A stretch of DNA of 30,351 nucleotides, taken from the IMG/VR virus record IMGVR_UViG_3300030090_006672, positions 1-30,351 of that record; one strand, 5' to 3'. The notes under the pieces were generated by a model. It was not told the origin of the DNA, searched no databases, and saw only the letters and a list, made by a program, of their open reading frames with translations. This DNA is from a virus. This document shows, piece after piece, positions 7,504 through 15,079 of this stretch (the stretch's first letter is position 1; every line of letters begins with the position of its first letter). The position numbers and the translations under genes are program-made.

Positions 7504-7646
7504 TATTCTTTATTTAGCCTTGAAAAATGAAATATTATATTTATAAATGCACCAACTAAAAATACAGCAACGGCTATAATAGGCGTCATAACTCCCATTT
7601 CGAAGAGTAAATAACATGATGCGAAATAATAAAATAAAAATGTCAT
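7503..7646 (-). CDS. 47-residue two-helix membrane protein upstream of the tape measure
   Basis: The frame encodes 47 residues and is very hydrophobic. A first helix is formed by residues about 2-15 (F-L-F-Y-Y-F-A-S-C-Y-L-L-F). A second is formed by about 21-41 (P-I-I-A-V-A-V-F-L-V-G-A-F-I-N-I-I-F). They are separated by a short E-M-G-V-M turn, with a basic end S-R-L-N-K-E. It starts at ATG 7646 and stops in a TAATG overlap with the tape-measure start, which strongly supports real translation. A G-x-x-x-x-G-A small-residue face is visible. This slot usually holds tail assembly chaperones; I found no chaperone-like gene here. It might be a holin-like protein or a membrane factor for tail function; the sequence does not decide. 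Confidence 0.7.
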   Translation of the reverse strand: MTFLFYYFASCYLLFEMGVMTPIIAVAVFLVGAFINIIFHFSRLNKE

Positions 7647-7655
7647 AACTTACTC

Positions 7656-8672
7656 CTAATTTATTACTAGGGAATCATAATTTTGCTGTATCACCGAATC
7701 CCCGTTATCATCTGCTAAAGCCTGAAAGGTATAAACTATTTCATTCCCGTTGTTATTTGTCAGAGAGAAACCATCCGTATCTGTCGAAGTTTTGGGTAAT
7801 TGTATTGACCAAAGACGTTTTATCAGTGCATTATTTCCGTCTACACTATTTGTTTTTATTTTAACTGACGGGTTATTATTTGCTTTCACAGCAGTCAATA
7901 TCGTATTATTAGTTGTCTTGTACTGCGTTACAGATAATATGGTTTTCATGTCTGCAACATCTTGGGTGACACCACTAACGACGCCCGCTGAATTATAGAC
8001 TAATTTAATACCCGTTGTTTGTGTAATTGTGATTTCTTTATAGTCGTAGGCTGTTCCGTCTACCTCAAATATTAACTCCATACCCGGCACTATTGTCCTA
8101 AAATCGGCTGTAGAATTACCACTACCGTCTATAGGCTCGGTCCCTGAGTTTAAATTCGTTTCTTTACCGCCTATCCATTCAGTCGATACATTAATAATTG
8201 GAATTTCTGAACTTATCGTATACGTACGCGAGGTTAAAAATAAATCCTTTTGAAAAACGGTGTGATCATCATCACCCTTTTTATATTGTATATTTGCGGT
8301 CCAACCAAAATTGGGATTTTTATCAAAATTTTTATATGTCTTTGTTTTGATTGTTTGATTGTTTATCGTTGTATCGGCACCTGTCGTCCCAGTCATGTAA
8401 TTTTGGTTAATTTGATTCTCAAGACCGTCTTCAAAGGAAAGGTAATAATTAAAAGTACCCGCGCACGTTTCGACACCTGAAAAGACACTTGACGGTGCCA
8501 GCTTTCCAAACCCACTAATATTAAAATCTCGTGCTTTGTTGTTTTTTACGTCATAGGATAGTGGATAATTTGAGAATTTTTCTATATTCGTTCCGTCCGT
8601 ATTCGCCACAGTGTTGTGCGCTGTCTGCGGGCAATGACGCACATGAAAATCTTTTGCATCGTAAATACTCAT
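7656..8672 (-). CDS. Tail tube-like protein, paralogue of 8684-9721
   Basis: The protein has 338 residues. The N-terminal half aligns along its whole length with the next gene upstream. Shared features are M-[S/T]-I-Y-D-A at the start, Y-P-L-S-Y-[D/E]-V-K, F-x-[I/V]-x-G-F-G, the identical F-Q-K-D-L-F-L-T near residue 140, and P-[I/L]-I-x-V. The C-terminal halves have diverged. Such proteins resemble siphophage major tail proteins (a beta-sandwich tube domain plus a variable outer domain). The position just before the tape measure fits a tail protein, although tube genes are normally single. It may be a second tube subunit, a tube-decorating protein or a tail terminator-proximal ring. A good AAGGAG site precedes it. 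Confidence 0.65.
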   Translation of the reverse strand: MSIYDAKDFHVRHCPQTAHNTVANTDGTNIEKFSNYPLSYDVKNNKARDFNISGFGKLAPSSVFSGVETCAGTFNYYLSFEDGLENQINQNYMTGTTGADTTINNQTIKTKTYKNFDKNPNFGWTANIQYKKGDDDHTVFQKDLFLTSRTYTISSEIPIINVSTEWIGGKETNLNSGTEPIDGSGNSTADFRTIVPGMELIFEVDGTAYDYKEITITQTTGIKLVYNSAGVVSGVTQDVADMKTILSVTQYKTTNNTILTAVKANNNPSVKIKTNSVDGNNALIKRLWSIQLPKTSTDTDGFSLTNNNGNEIVYTFQALADDNGDSVIQQNYDSLVIN

Positions 8673-8683
8673 CTATTTTCTCC

Positions 8684-9721
8684 TTATAATGCGTCGTCGA
8701 CAGATTGATATAAAAAGCTCGTGGAACTTGTCCCATCAGTGTTGGCGACTGGGGTAACTGTAAAATCTACAGTTGGTACGCCATCCGACCCCATATTAAC
8801 AGCACTCATTGCTGTGATATTACATCTTGAAAAGTGCCAATTATATTTTAAATTAGCATCTGAAAATCCTGATGTTTCTATTTTAAAATCTACGTTTTCA
8901 CCATTTTTATAAATACTATGGAGTTGCCTTGTATATCGTGCAGCGGTGTCCCCATAATATGGAGTTGTGAATGTAAACTCACATAAGTTATCACTATGGT
9001 TTTGAGCTGTATTTGTTGGCGCTAATCCTGCCCCATAAAGTAAACTCGCTCCGGTCTTCATAGTAATTGTCATGTTTGTCCAATTTATAACTCCATCATC
9101 TACATTATTAGAATTTAATGTTAACGAAGTGTTTAATGATGAGGCTAACTCACCGTCACCAAGATTAACATTCCCAACCCCGCCTGCCTCATCAAGCGCA
9201 GTGTCCTCGCCTCCTATAAAACTATGAGTAACTGTAATTAATGGATTGTCCGTGTTAAATTGAATGGTTTTTTCAGTAAGAAATAAATCCTTTTGAAACA
9301 TTGTATGTTCTTGATCCCCATCTATATATTGTACGTGTGCGCACAGACCATACGACGGTAAAGTAGCAGGGTCTTTATAGGTTCTACCAACAAAAATGTT
9401 TTGTGCATTTTCGGTTCCTGCTGCCGATTGTGTGTAGTATTTATCCATTAAATAATAGTCGAGATTGTCAGTTCTTCCGTTTGCTGTATTCATTATTAAA
9501 TACGAAGTCATTGATCCAGCTGTCGTTTTTCGCCCTGCCAGTATTTCTTTTGCGTCACTTCCGAACCCTCTAACTTCGAATTCTCTGTTATAGCTCGTTT
9601 TCACTTCGTAGCTTAATGGCATATAATTGCTATATGCTGTGATTGGACCTACTTGGCGCTGATTAAAAGAGGTTTGTTGTTGAAAAGATATGGAAAATCT
9701 ACTTGCGTCGTAAATCGTCAT
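8684..9721 (-). CDS. Tail tube-like protein
   Basis: The protein has 345 residues and is a clear paralogue of the downstream 338-residue protein over residues 1 to about 190. It has the same opening (M-T-I-Y-D-A-S-R-F), S-N-Y-M-P-L-S-Y-E-V-K, E-F-E-V-R-G-F-G and F-Q-K-D-L-F-L-T. The last 150 residues form a separate beta-rich part (L-T-L-N-S-N-N-V-D-D-G-V and V-P-T-V-D-F-T-V-T-P-V-A-N), which resembles an Ig-like outer domain. One base separates it from the preceding gene. It is likely a structural tail protein. Which of the three tube-like genes makes the actual tube cannot be told from sequence. Confidence 0.65.
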   Translation of the reverse strand: MTIYDASRFSISFQQQTSFNQRQVGPITAYSNYMPLSYEVKTSYNREFEVRGFGSDAKEILAGRKTTAGSMTSYLIMNTANGRTDNLDYYLMDKYYTQSAAGTENAQNIFVGRTYKDPATLPSYGLCAHVQYIDGDQEHTMFQKDLFLTEKTIQFNTDNPLITVTHSFIGGEDTALDEAGGVGNVNLGDGELASSLNTSLTLNSNNVDDGVINWTNMTITMKTGASLLYGAGLAPTNTAQNHSDNLCEFTFTTPYYGDTAARYTRQLHSIYKNGENVDFKIETSGFSDANLKYNWHFSRCNITAMSAVNMGSDGVPTVDFTVTPVANTDGTSSTSFLYQSVDDAL

Positions 9722-9722
9722 T

Positions 9723-10730
9723 TTACCAACCTCCGTCTGTTTCTAAGTCAACTAATACATAATTGCAAATATCGCCCGATGTAGGTTCTTCAATTTTACA
9801 CAAAATAGTTTGCTCTGTAGGATTCTCTTCAGTTGTTCCATGGTCCTCAGAAATAAATCTTACTCTATTATATATATATTGTTGTTTTAGCTGGACGCCG
9901 CCAACAGAAACATCATGTTTTAACCAAATTCTTAACGAACCAACCTCGTTGTTTTTTACAAAGTTCCATAATGTTACGTCTGTTGTCATGTCAATTGTAA
10001 ATGAAAACTCGATGCCGGCGTTATCAAGATTCTGAATAACGGTGTTATCAGCAAATTGAGTTCCCGGTTTTTCTGCATATTCGAAACCTGTATTTTCTGT
10101 TAATGTCCATGCCTTTATTTGTGATCGTGTGTGACCTGCTGACCAAGACGTTTCGTTTTCATTCGGTGATATATCGATCTGCGCATCAAAGCCATTAAAA
10201 GGAGCATAGCCTTTATCCGCGACTTTACTTGATTGGGCATTTGTGCTCACAGACGATTCGTTATTGCAAATAAAATTTACTGTTTCTTTTATTATCGGTG
10301 ACCCGGCCTCTTTCTGTATAGTTCGACTAGTAATAACCATATCCTCATGATTATATGTTATTCGATTGGTCCCGGCGTCTTTCATTTCTACTCTTATGTT
10401 ATTATCGGATATTAGTCCCTCTCTAAAATAACCATCAAATTCTTGCGTGTAACTATTGACGTTGTTTGAAGTGTTAGTTGAGTGAGTATGGTTCCCCGCA
10501 CTAAACATTAACCGTAAAATAGCTGAGGTAAATGTAGGATGAGAGATATAACTCAATGATCCCGTTACTAAAGTTTTTCCTGTTTGAGTGGACAAATTAA
10601 GCGCGTTTCCTAGCACTCTAACTGGGAAGTTGCGTCCCTCGTCAACTGTTGCATTGTATTCTTGAGGAAACTCCGGCCTCCATTTACCGCCAAGATCCAC
10701 ATAATGATTTCTGGATTGTAAAAGTCCCAT
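9723..10730 (-). CDS. Major tail tube protein candidate
   Basis: The protein has 335 residues. It resembles the Phage_tube_2 kind of siphophage tail tube protein. An extended N-terminal arm (G-L-L-Q-S-R-N-H-Y-V-D-L-G-G-K-W) is followed by strands with G-x-T-L-V-T-G-S-L-S-Y-I-S-H-P-T-F and a central F-D-G-Y-F-R-E-G-L segment. The C-terminal half repeats the strand pattern (I-E-F-S-F-T-I-D-M, Q-Q-Y-I-Y-N-R-V-R-F). It is not obviously alignable to the two following tube-like proteins by eye, so it may be an older member or a different fold. It is directly adjacent to the Glu-rich gene. Family placement is moderate. Confidence 0.6.
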   Translation of the reverse strand: MGLLQSRNHYVDLGGKWRPEFPQEYNATVDEGRNFPVRVLGNALNLSTQTGKTLVTGSLSYISHPTFTSAILRLMFSAGNHTHSTNTSNNVNSYTQEFDGYFREGLISDNNIRVEMKDAGTNRITYNHEDMVITSRTIQKEAGSPIIKETVNFICNNESSVSTNAQSSKVADKGYAPFNGFDAQIDISPNENETSWSAGHTRSQIKAWTLTENTGFEYAEKPGTQFADNTVIQNLDNAGIEFSFTIDMTTDVTLWNFVKNNEVGSLRIWLKHDVSVGGVQLKQQYIYNRVRFISEDHGTTEENPTEQTILCKIEEPTSGDICNYVLVDLETDGGW

Positions 10731-11057
10731 TTATTTTTCTCCTTTTTTTGTTTTTACTGTCTTTTTTTTTGGTTTTTCTTGTTCTTGATCTTGTTCTTCC
10801 TCTTTCTCTTCCTCTTTCTCTTCCTCTTGTTCTTCCTCTTCTTGTTCTACTAAAATAAATTCTTTTGTTTGTAACAACATGTGCGCTGTTTCTAAATGTG
10901 AAATTTCAAAAGCCTTATCTGTCATTATTTCGTATGTTATTTCTTGGCTATCGTTATAACCAACTTTTAAAACTCTATTTCCATCGATATCAAACGCATT
11001 TTTCAATTTTTCAGAAGCTACAATATTTCCTTTCCCCTTAACACTTATTAATTTCAT
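10731..11057 (-). CDS. Small protein with Glu/Gln-rich and Lys-rich tail
   Basis: The protein has 108 residues. The first 70 form a small mixed alpha/beta domain (M-K-L-I-S-V-K-G-K-G-N-I-V-A-S). Residues about 71-94 are almost only Glu, Gln and Lys, and the last 14 are Lys-rich. The 65-residue protein at 12840 has the same plan: a short domain and then a basic tail with K-K-T-K-K. Both sit beside structural genes, which suggests small virion or joining proteins, but I know no family for either. The ribosome binding site and start (AAAGGGAGATAAAAAATGA) is identical to that at 1145. The next gene starts directly after its stop. Confidence 0.7.
   Translation of the reverse strand: MKLISVKGKGNIVASEKLKNAFDIDGNRVLKVGYNDSQEITYEIMTDKAFEISHLETAHMLLQTKEFILVEQEEEEQEEEKEEEKEEEQDQEQEKPKKKTVKTKKGEK
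10790..10850 (-). repeat. 12-base tandem repeat coding the Glu-rich tail
   Basis: On the plus strand the unit TCTTCCTCTTTC is repeated with small changes, giving E-E-E-K/Q blocks on the minus strand. Such purine-rich tandem units change copy number easily, so the length of this acidic tail may vary between related phages. Confidence 0.75.
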
Positions 11058-11070
11058 TTTTTATCTCCCT

Positions 11071-11553
11071 TTATAAATTTGACGAACGCATTGCAGTAAT
11101 ATTAAATTGCGGGACCTCAACCGAATATAAAAATTCGCTTATAAACATTGCTCCCTCTTGTTCGTTTATATGTGAAATTTCTTCAATTGTTGGCGCATAT
11201 AACTTGCCATTTTCATAATCTAACATGAGAACATCGTGTATTTGCTCGACGACGCTCAAATGCATACCATAACTTTCACTATCTAAATTACCGTAAACTT
11301 TTGGATCATAGAGACGTATTATCATTGAAACCTTAGTTCTAAAATTTTTTCCGTTACTTTTGTGACCATTATTCAATTCAGCTTTAAAATTAACAGCGGT
11401 ATGTATAAAAGAATTTTCTAGACCAGAAATATCTTTTCTTAAAGGGCCCTCATATACACGGCTTTCGTCTATAAAGGGGATTATTTGACCTGCACCACAG
11501 TTATCCTTGATTTTGCCCGTAACTGCTTCTAATGTTTGTTTAAGTATACCCAT
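11071..11553 (-). CDS. Tail terminator / tail completion protein candidate
   Basis: The protein has 160 residues. It lies between a gp10-like joining protein and the tube genes, the expected slot for the tail terminator that caps the tube and binds the head. Sequence traits agree with that fold: a long N-terminal helix (L-K-Q-T-L-E-A-V), a strand with F-R-T-K-V-S-M-I-I-R-L-Y-D, a helix with H-L-S-V-V-E-Q-I-H-D-V-L, and a final strand F-L-Y-S-V-E-V-P-Q-F. No family signature is strong enough to name. Start and stop are tightly packed with its neighbours, one base shared with 11553-12101. Confidence 0.55.
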   Translation of the reverse strand: MGILKQTLEAVTGKIKDNCGAGQIIPFIDESRVYEGPLRKDISGLENSFIHTAVNFKAELNNGHKSNGKNFRTKVSMIIRLYDPKVYGNLDSESYGMHLSVVEQIHDVLMLDYENGKLYAPTIEEISHINEQEGAMFISEFLYSVEVPQFNITAMRSSNL

Positions 11554-12101
11554 TAAAACGCCTTTTTTATTGCAGCTAATACACCTTTTGTAAGATGTCT
11601 GGAAATTTTTGGTTTATACACATTTTTTATTAGAAATTTACCTGCTCTGGCTTTTTGATTTACTTTTTTAGAAAGGAATATTCCTTGCTGTTTCATCACG
11701 GAATAACGTTCTTTGTTTGTTCTGGTTTCCTTCAACTTATTAAAAAACGCTCTTTTCGCTGCCTGTTTAATAGAGCCTGACTTTGTTCGTTTATTTGGTT
11801 TAGTTGTAAATAGTAGAAATTTCCCTCTTTTCGGGGTAATAACCTTGGCTTTAGCCCCAAACTCAAGCGATGCAATATAATTTAAATCGTTTTTTATTTC
11901 ATAAGAAAGATCTGATTTTTTTTGAATTGTAAAAGCTTTTCGCGCCATACCTGACTGTTTTGGATAGGTACGCTTAATATCTGATATTCCCATTAAAGAT
12001 GTTTTTTTTATTTCTCTCACTAAGCCTTTTCTATTTTTTGTTAAAGCTTTATCCAAGTAAATCTCTAAACTTTTGTTCATTTTCACTGTTGCCGTGCTCA
12101 T
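11553..12101 (-). CDS. HK97 gp10-like head-tail joining protein
   Basis: The protein has 182 residues and is very basic. It fits the HK97 gp10 / minor tail component family. There is an N-terminal amphipathic helix with R-E-I-K-K-T-S-L-M-G-I-S-D-I-K-R. This is followed by Y-P-K-Q-S-G-M-A-R-K-A-F, the S-G-x-x-[R/K] step typical of the family. Next comes Y-I-A-S-L-E-F-G-A-K-A-K-V, the 'Y-A-x-x-x-E-x-G' feature that marks it. The central K-R-G-K-F-L-L-F region and the C-terminal P-K-I-S-R-H-L helix complete the plan. It would sit at the neck between head and tail. Genes on both sides overlap by 1-4 bases. Confidence 0.72.
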   Translation of the reverse strand: MSTATVKMNKSLEIYLDKALTKNRKGLVREIKKTSLMGISDIKRTYPKQSGMARKAFTIQKKSDLSYEIKNDLNYIASLEFGAKAKVITPKRGKFLLFTTKPNKRTKSGSIKQAAKRAFFNKLKETRTNKERYSVMKQQGIFLSKKVNQKARAGKFLIKNVYKPKISRHLTKGVLAAIKKAF

Positions 12102-12694
12102 GTATTTAACCTCATGTTTGCACTGATGAATTTCGTAACTGTTACTGGTATTTCGTTCTCCATGATTTGACTTTCGATTCCTTCTGATGACATTGTGCTG
12201 GAAACATTCTTCTTTAAAAAGTATCGTGCAAGGTCTATTGTCGTCTGTATTAAATCATCTGGATATGTTTGATAACCAAACGTTAATGAAATTTTTAAAC
12301 CTTCACTTCCATCTTCGTTACGCCTTTTTTGTGTCCACAATCCATTTTTGATTAAACAACCGCCATCATTTGATGTTGCTCCGCCTTCATCGACCCAAAA
12401 ATCTACATTTTTTGTTAATGTTACATCATCTTCCTTGACTAATGTGCATGCGGTTATTTGAGAAGGAAATAATATAGTATCGTCGCAACACATTAAGTTA
12501 TATATACTGTTGTGAATATCAAAAATATAATTGTCTAGGATAACTTGATACCAGAAACGACCGGTTTTTAACTCTATATATTTTGATGCAGACTTCAACA
12601 CCTGGTTGTAGCGTGTATCGTCATTTGTTGCAGCTTGATTCAGTACATTTCTTAGTTGTGCCGCGGTAGCATATTGTACATTTTGTAATGTCAT
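12098..12694 (-). CDS. Head-tail connector (adaptor) protein
   Basis: The protein has 198 residues. It looks like the gp6-type adaptor that docks under the portal. The first helices contain A-T-A-A-Q-L-R-N-V-L-N-Q-A-A, then a run ending in A-S-K-Y-I-E-L-K-T-G-R-F-W. The 'I-E-x-x-T-G-R-x-F/W' step is typical of adaptor proteins. A beta segment follows (L-K-I-S-L-T-F-G-Y-Q-T-Y-P-D-D-L), and then a helix I-Q-T-T-I-D-L-A-R-Y-F-L-K-K, again common in this family. It overlaps the genes on either side by 1 and 4 bases, and lies two small genes downstream of the capsid gene, the expected order. Confidence 0.72.
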   Translation of the reverse strand: MTLQNVQYATAAQLRNVLNQAATNDDTRYNQVLKSASKYIELKTGRFWYQVILDNYIFDIHNSIYNLMCCDDTILFPSQITACTLVKEDDVTLTKNVDFWVDEGGATSNDGGCLIKNGLWTQKRRNEDGSEGLKISLTFGYQTYPDDLIQTTIDLARYFLKKNVSSTMSSEGIESQIMENEIPVTVTKFISANMRLNT

Positions 12695-12840
12695 TAGTTT
12701 ATAGACCTTTGCGCAAAGTTAAAAATTGCTTTGCCTATTTCATCACTTTTTTTCAATGAATCGAGTGTAATTAAATAGGGTTTAACTTCATTTTTATTAT
12801 TATCTCTATATTCAAAATCTAGAGTAAGAATTTCTAACAT
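12694..12840 (-). CDS. 48-residue hypothetical protein between capsid and adaptor genes
   Basis: The frame encodes 48 residues (M-L-E-I-L-T-L-D-F-E-Y-R-D and onwards to F-A-Q-R-S-I-N). Both ends are TAATG overlaps: it starts in the stop of 12840-13037 and stops in the start of 12098-12694. That double coupling in an operon packed the same way is good evidence that it is translated. It has a short beta start and a helix in the second half, no membrane segment, and no family I recognise. It could be a small head-tail joining or capsid-associated protein. Confidence 0.7.
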   Translation of the reverse strand: MLEILTLDFEYRDNNKNEVKPYLITLDSLKKSDEIGKAIFNFAQRSIN

Positions 12841-13037
12841 TACTCGACCTCTTTTTTCTTTGTTTTTTTTACAGGCTTTTTTTTATTTGGTTTTTTTTCT
12901 GTTTCTTTGTCAGATATTGCGCCAAGCTCTTTAAGACTAAATACATCGATGTCATTTATGTAAATACTATTCAATTCTTCTTGTGACCTCACGGATCTGT
13001 TGCCAATATTAAACTTCTTTATAAATTTGTATTTCAT
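12840..13037 (-). CDS. Small protein with Lys-rich tail downstream of the capsid gene
   Basis: The protein has 65 residues. Residues 1-40 form a compact part (Y-K-F-I-K-K-F-N-I-G-N-R-S-V, then D-V-F-S-L-K-E-L-G-A-I). The last 22 are mainly Lys with some Glu and Pro. It is the first gene after the major capsid gene, where many phages encode a small head decoration or head-tail protein. The general plan, with a charged C-terminal tail, resembles that of 10731-11057. Its ribosome binding site lies inside the hairpin at 13040-13084. I cannot assign a function. Confidence 0.68.
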   Translation of the reverse strand: MKYKFIKKFNIGNRSVRSQEELNSIYINDIDVFSLKELGAISDKETEKKPNKKKPVKKTKKKEVE

Positions 13038-13039
13038 AA

Positions 13040-13084
13040 TAACGTCTCCTTTATACCCCCCCCTTTTAAGGCGGGGGGGCGTTA
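13040..13084 (-). promoter_or_regulatory. GC-rich hairpin between capsid gene and next gene, enclosing its ribosome binding site
   Basis: An inner stem pairs the C-run at 13056-13063 with the G-run at 13073-13079 around a TTTTAAGGC loop. An outer 5-base stem pairs TAACG (13040-13044) with CGTTA (13080-13084). The AGGAG site of the downstream gene (13046-13050) lies between the stems. No U-run follows, so it is not a classical terminator. It may slow translation of the next gene or protect the capsid message. Confidence 0.6.
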
Positions 13085-13094
13085 CCTAGCTTTT

Positions 13095-14342
13095 TTAGAT
13101 TACAGCTGTTAACTTAGCCCATGCGCTTGCATTAGGTAATGCAAACCCATAGCGGTATGTAGCTCTAAATAAAGTGCTGTCGCTTACAAATCCGGCCTCG
13201 TTTGATACATCAATTCGTAAACCACCTCGTTCAGCTAGAACGATTTCTGTTGGATTTCCAAAAAGGATATAACTTTTATCAGCATCTCCATCACCAGTGT
13301 CGATATCTGAAGGTATCGCGTCATTGATCTCTACTCGAAAACCACCTAATGTTGCCTCTCTTAAGTTACCCATCATACGAATTCCGAAATGTGCATCGTT
13401 ATTATTCCCTGATAGGGCAGCTAACTTTGTATATGAAGCTGTGTTCATAACAAAAATATTATTAGGATTAGAGAAACCTTCCCCACATTGTGCAACTAGG
13501 TTCATGATATCGCTAAGAGCTAAAGCTGCGCCTGCTTGTGCTACCGCACCAATTCCAGTTGTAGTGAAAATTGGAGTGCTTCCAGCAGCGTTAGCTAATG
13601 CATTTCCGCCTAAGTCTGTTTTTAGTCTAGATGTTAAAGCGTCGCCGTATCTCTGAGCCATAATATCTGTTACATCTGCGTGTGAGTCCTCGAGTAATTC
13701 GTTTGCAACTTTTGTGTAGGCACCGCATTTTTCTACAGATAAAACAGGTCCTGCAAGTGTAGGATCTACACTGTCCAAATCTGCCCCTTGAGCTTTGTAT
13801 GTGAATGCAACGTTACCACTAGAAATTAAATTTATTGTGTCAGACCCAGTCGTAATCTTGTTAGCGCCTGCGTACATTAATGATTGCAATTCCGGAACTG
13901 CAAATACCTGTGAGTGAAATTCTTCTGGAACGAGAAATCTGCCTGTGTTATTGCCCGCATCCGCATTTAAAGCTTTTGATTGAAAACTTTTTGAGATTGC
14001 CTCAGCTTCAGTGTATTCGCTTAACTTTAAATGGCGTAACATTTTGTTAAATTGAGGTCTCCACGTATTATCCTTCGTAACAATCGCACTGCCTTGTCGT
14101 GAAGTAATTATTTCTTTTCTAAGTTTTTTGATTTCTTTATCAACGATATCTTTTGATAATTCAGTTGCACGTTCCTCAATTTTCGCCTTAGTTTCAGCTT
14201 CTTTCGCCTCAGTTTCTAGGGCTTTTGTTGCTGCTGCCATTTCTTTTTCAGCGATTATTTTCTTATACGCCGCTTGAATTTCATCAGCTTTTAGTTCTGG
14301 CTGATCTGACTTAATTTGATCTAAAATATTTTGATCTATCAT
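13095..14342 (-). CDS. Major capsid protein, HK97 family
   Basis: The protein has 415 residues and forms the icosahedral shell. Residues 1-80 are a charged, Ala/Glu/Lys-rich helical region, a scaffold-like delta domain. The junction near residues 120-135 (S-K-A-L-N-A-D-A-G-N-N-T-G-R-F-L-V-P) is where HK97 capsid precursors are usually cut. After it come the expected landmarks: A-N-K-I-T-T-G-S-D-T-I, K-V-A-N-E-L-L-E-D-S (the E-L-L-x-D-S spine helix), G-N-A-L-A-N-A-A-G-S-T-P-I, N-N-I-F-V-M-N-T-A-S-Y (the P-x-x-x-V-M-x-x-x-T strand) and R-A-T-Y-R-Y-G-F-A-L at the end. It follows the protease gene with a 10-base gap, the standard order. Confidence 0.95.
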   Translation of the reverse strand: MIDQNILDQIKSDQPELKADEIQAAYKKIIAEKEMAAATKALETEAKEAETKAKIEERATELSKDIVDKEIKKLRKEIITSRQGSAIVTKDNTWRPQFNKMLRHLKLSEYTEAEAISKSFQSKALNADAGNNTGRFLVPEEFHSQVFAVPELQSLMYAGANKITTGSDTINLISSGNVAFTYKAQGADLDSVDPTLAGPVLSVEKCGAYTKVANELLEDSHADVTDIMAQRYGDALTSRLKTDLGGNALANAAGSTPIFTTTGIGAVAQAGAALALSDIMNLVAQCGEGFSNPNNIFVMNTASYTKLAALSGNNNDAHFGIRMMGNLREATLGGFRVEINDAIPSDIDTGDGDADKSYILFGNPTEIVLAERGGLRIDVSNEAGFVSDSTLFRATYRYGFALPNASAWAKLTAVI

Positions 14343-14352
14343 TTTTTTTCTC

Positions 14353-15078
14353 CTATTTATTTATTTTTTCTAATATCATTCGTGCAGATATTTCAATTTT
14401 TGCTTTTTCGAACTCAGATAATCCAATCATAGGTTTCGATTTTTCATCTACTTGCAATTGTTTCTCTGTTTCTTTTTGCTTAACATCTTCCGCTACAAAT
14501 GATTTAGTTTCGTTTTCATCGACGCTAGTGATTAACGCGTCTTTATTCATGGGAACAGCTACGATTGACGTCTCAAATAGTTTTCCTTTAATTATCTGTT
14601 TTGTGTTTTTTGGGCCGTCTTCATATACCCAGATACCGCCAATTGAGACGGTATTAATAGCTCCGTTCTTCACCATTTCATAAACATGCTCTGTTTCAGG
14701 TGTTTTATATAGCTTTCCTGTGGCCAACCAACCTTTGTCGTCTTTTTTAAACTTATACCAATGCCCTACTACAGAAGAGACTGACTGGTCATGATCTTTC
14801 AACATAATCATGCCCTTTCTTCCCCTCATATCCTTGTCAAAAGCAGTAGGTGCTATAAAATCCCCGCCACGATCAGGGTTTTTAGCATTTCCAAACGTCA
14901 TAATATAAGCTTTTATAGTTAGATATTTAGCATCATCTTCAGCATTTTCTTTTACGTTAATCTCAAAACCTTTTTCATGCTCGATATAGGTATGAAATGC
15001 TTTTACATCATCTTTGTTTAGTTGATGCTCTTTTACATAGTCATACACTTTTCTTTCAAGTCGTTCATTTATATTCAT
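14353..15078 (-). CDS. Prohead protease, HK97 type (S78/U35)
   Basis: The protein has 241 residues from the start chosen here. It cleaves the capsid delta domain during head maturation. The catalytic residues line up as in HK97 gp4: His96 in M-L-K-D-H-D, Ser145 in N-T-V-S-I-G-G, and Glu169 in L-F-E-T-S-I-V-A-V-P. The upstream D-R-G-G-D-F-I-A-P-T-A-F motif is also typical. The frame stays open to 15339, but that would add 87 residues that only shadow the portal gene. The ATG at 15078 lies 2 bases after the portal stop, with GGAG upstream, and gives the usual family length. The C-terminal tail is charged and may be removed on maturation. Confidence 0.93.
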   Translation of the reverse strand: MNINERLERKVYDYVKEHQLNKDDVKAFHTYIEHEKGFEINVKENAEDDAKYLTIKAYIMTFGNAKNPDRGGDFIAPTAFDKDMRGRKGMIMLKDHDQSVSSVVGHWYKFKKDDKGWLATGKLYKTPETEHVYEMVKNGAINTVSIGGIWVYEDGPKNTKQIIKGKLFETSIVAVPMNKDALITSVDENETKSFVAEDVKQKETEKQLQVDEKSKPMIGLSEFEKAKIEISARMILEKINK

Positions 15079-15079
15079 C

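Noticed and set aside
7504-7655. Programmed -1 frameshift for tail chaperones before the tape measure
   Set aside because: No slippery heptamer or overlapping frame was seen. The gap is filled by a separate membrane-protein gene.
8551-8736. 61-residue minus-strand frame across the border of the two tube paralogues
   Set aside because: It overlaps the end of one and the start of the other tube gene in a different frame, with no site of its own.
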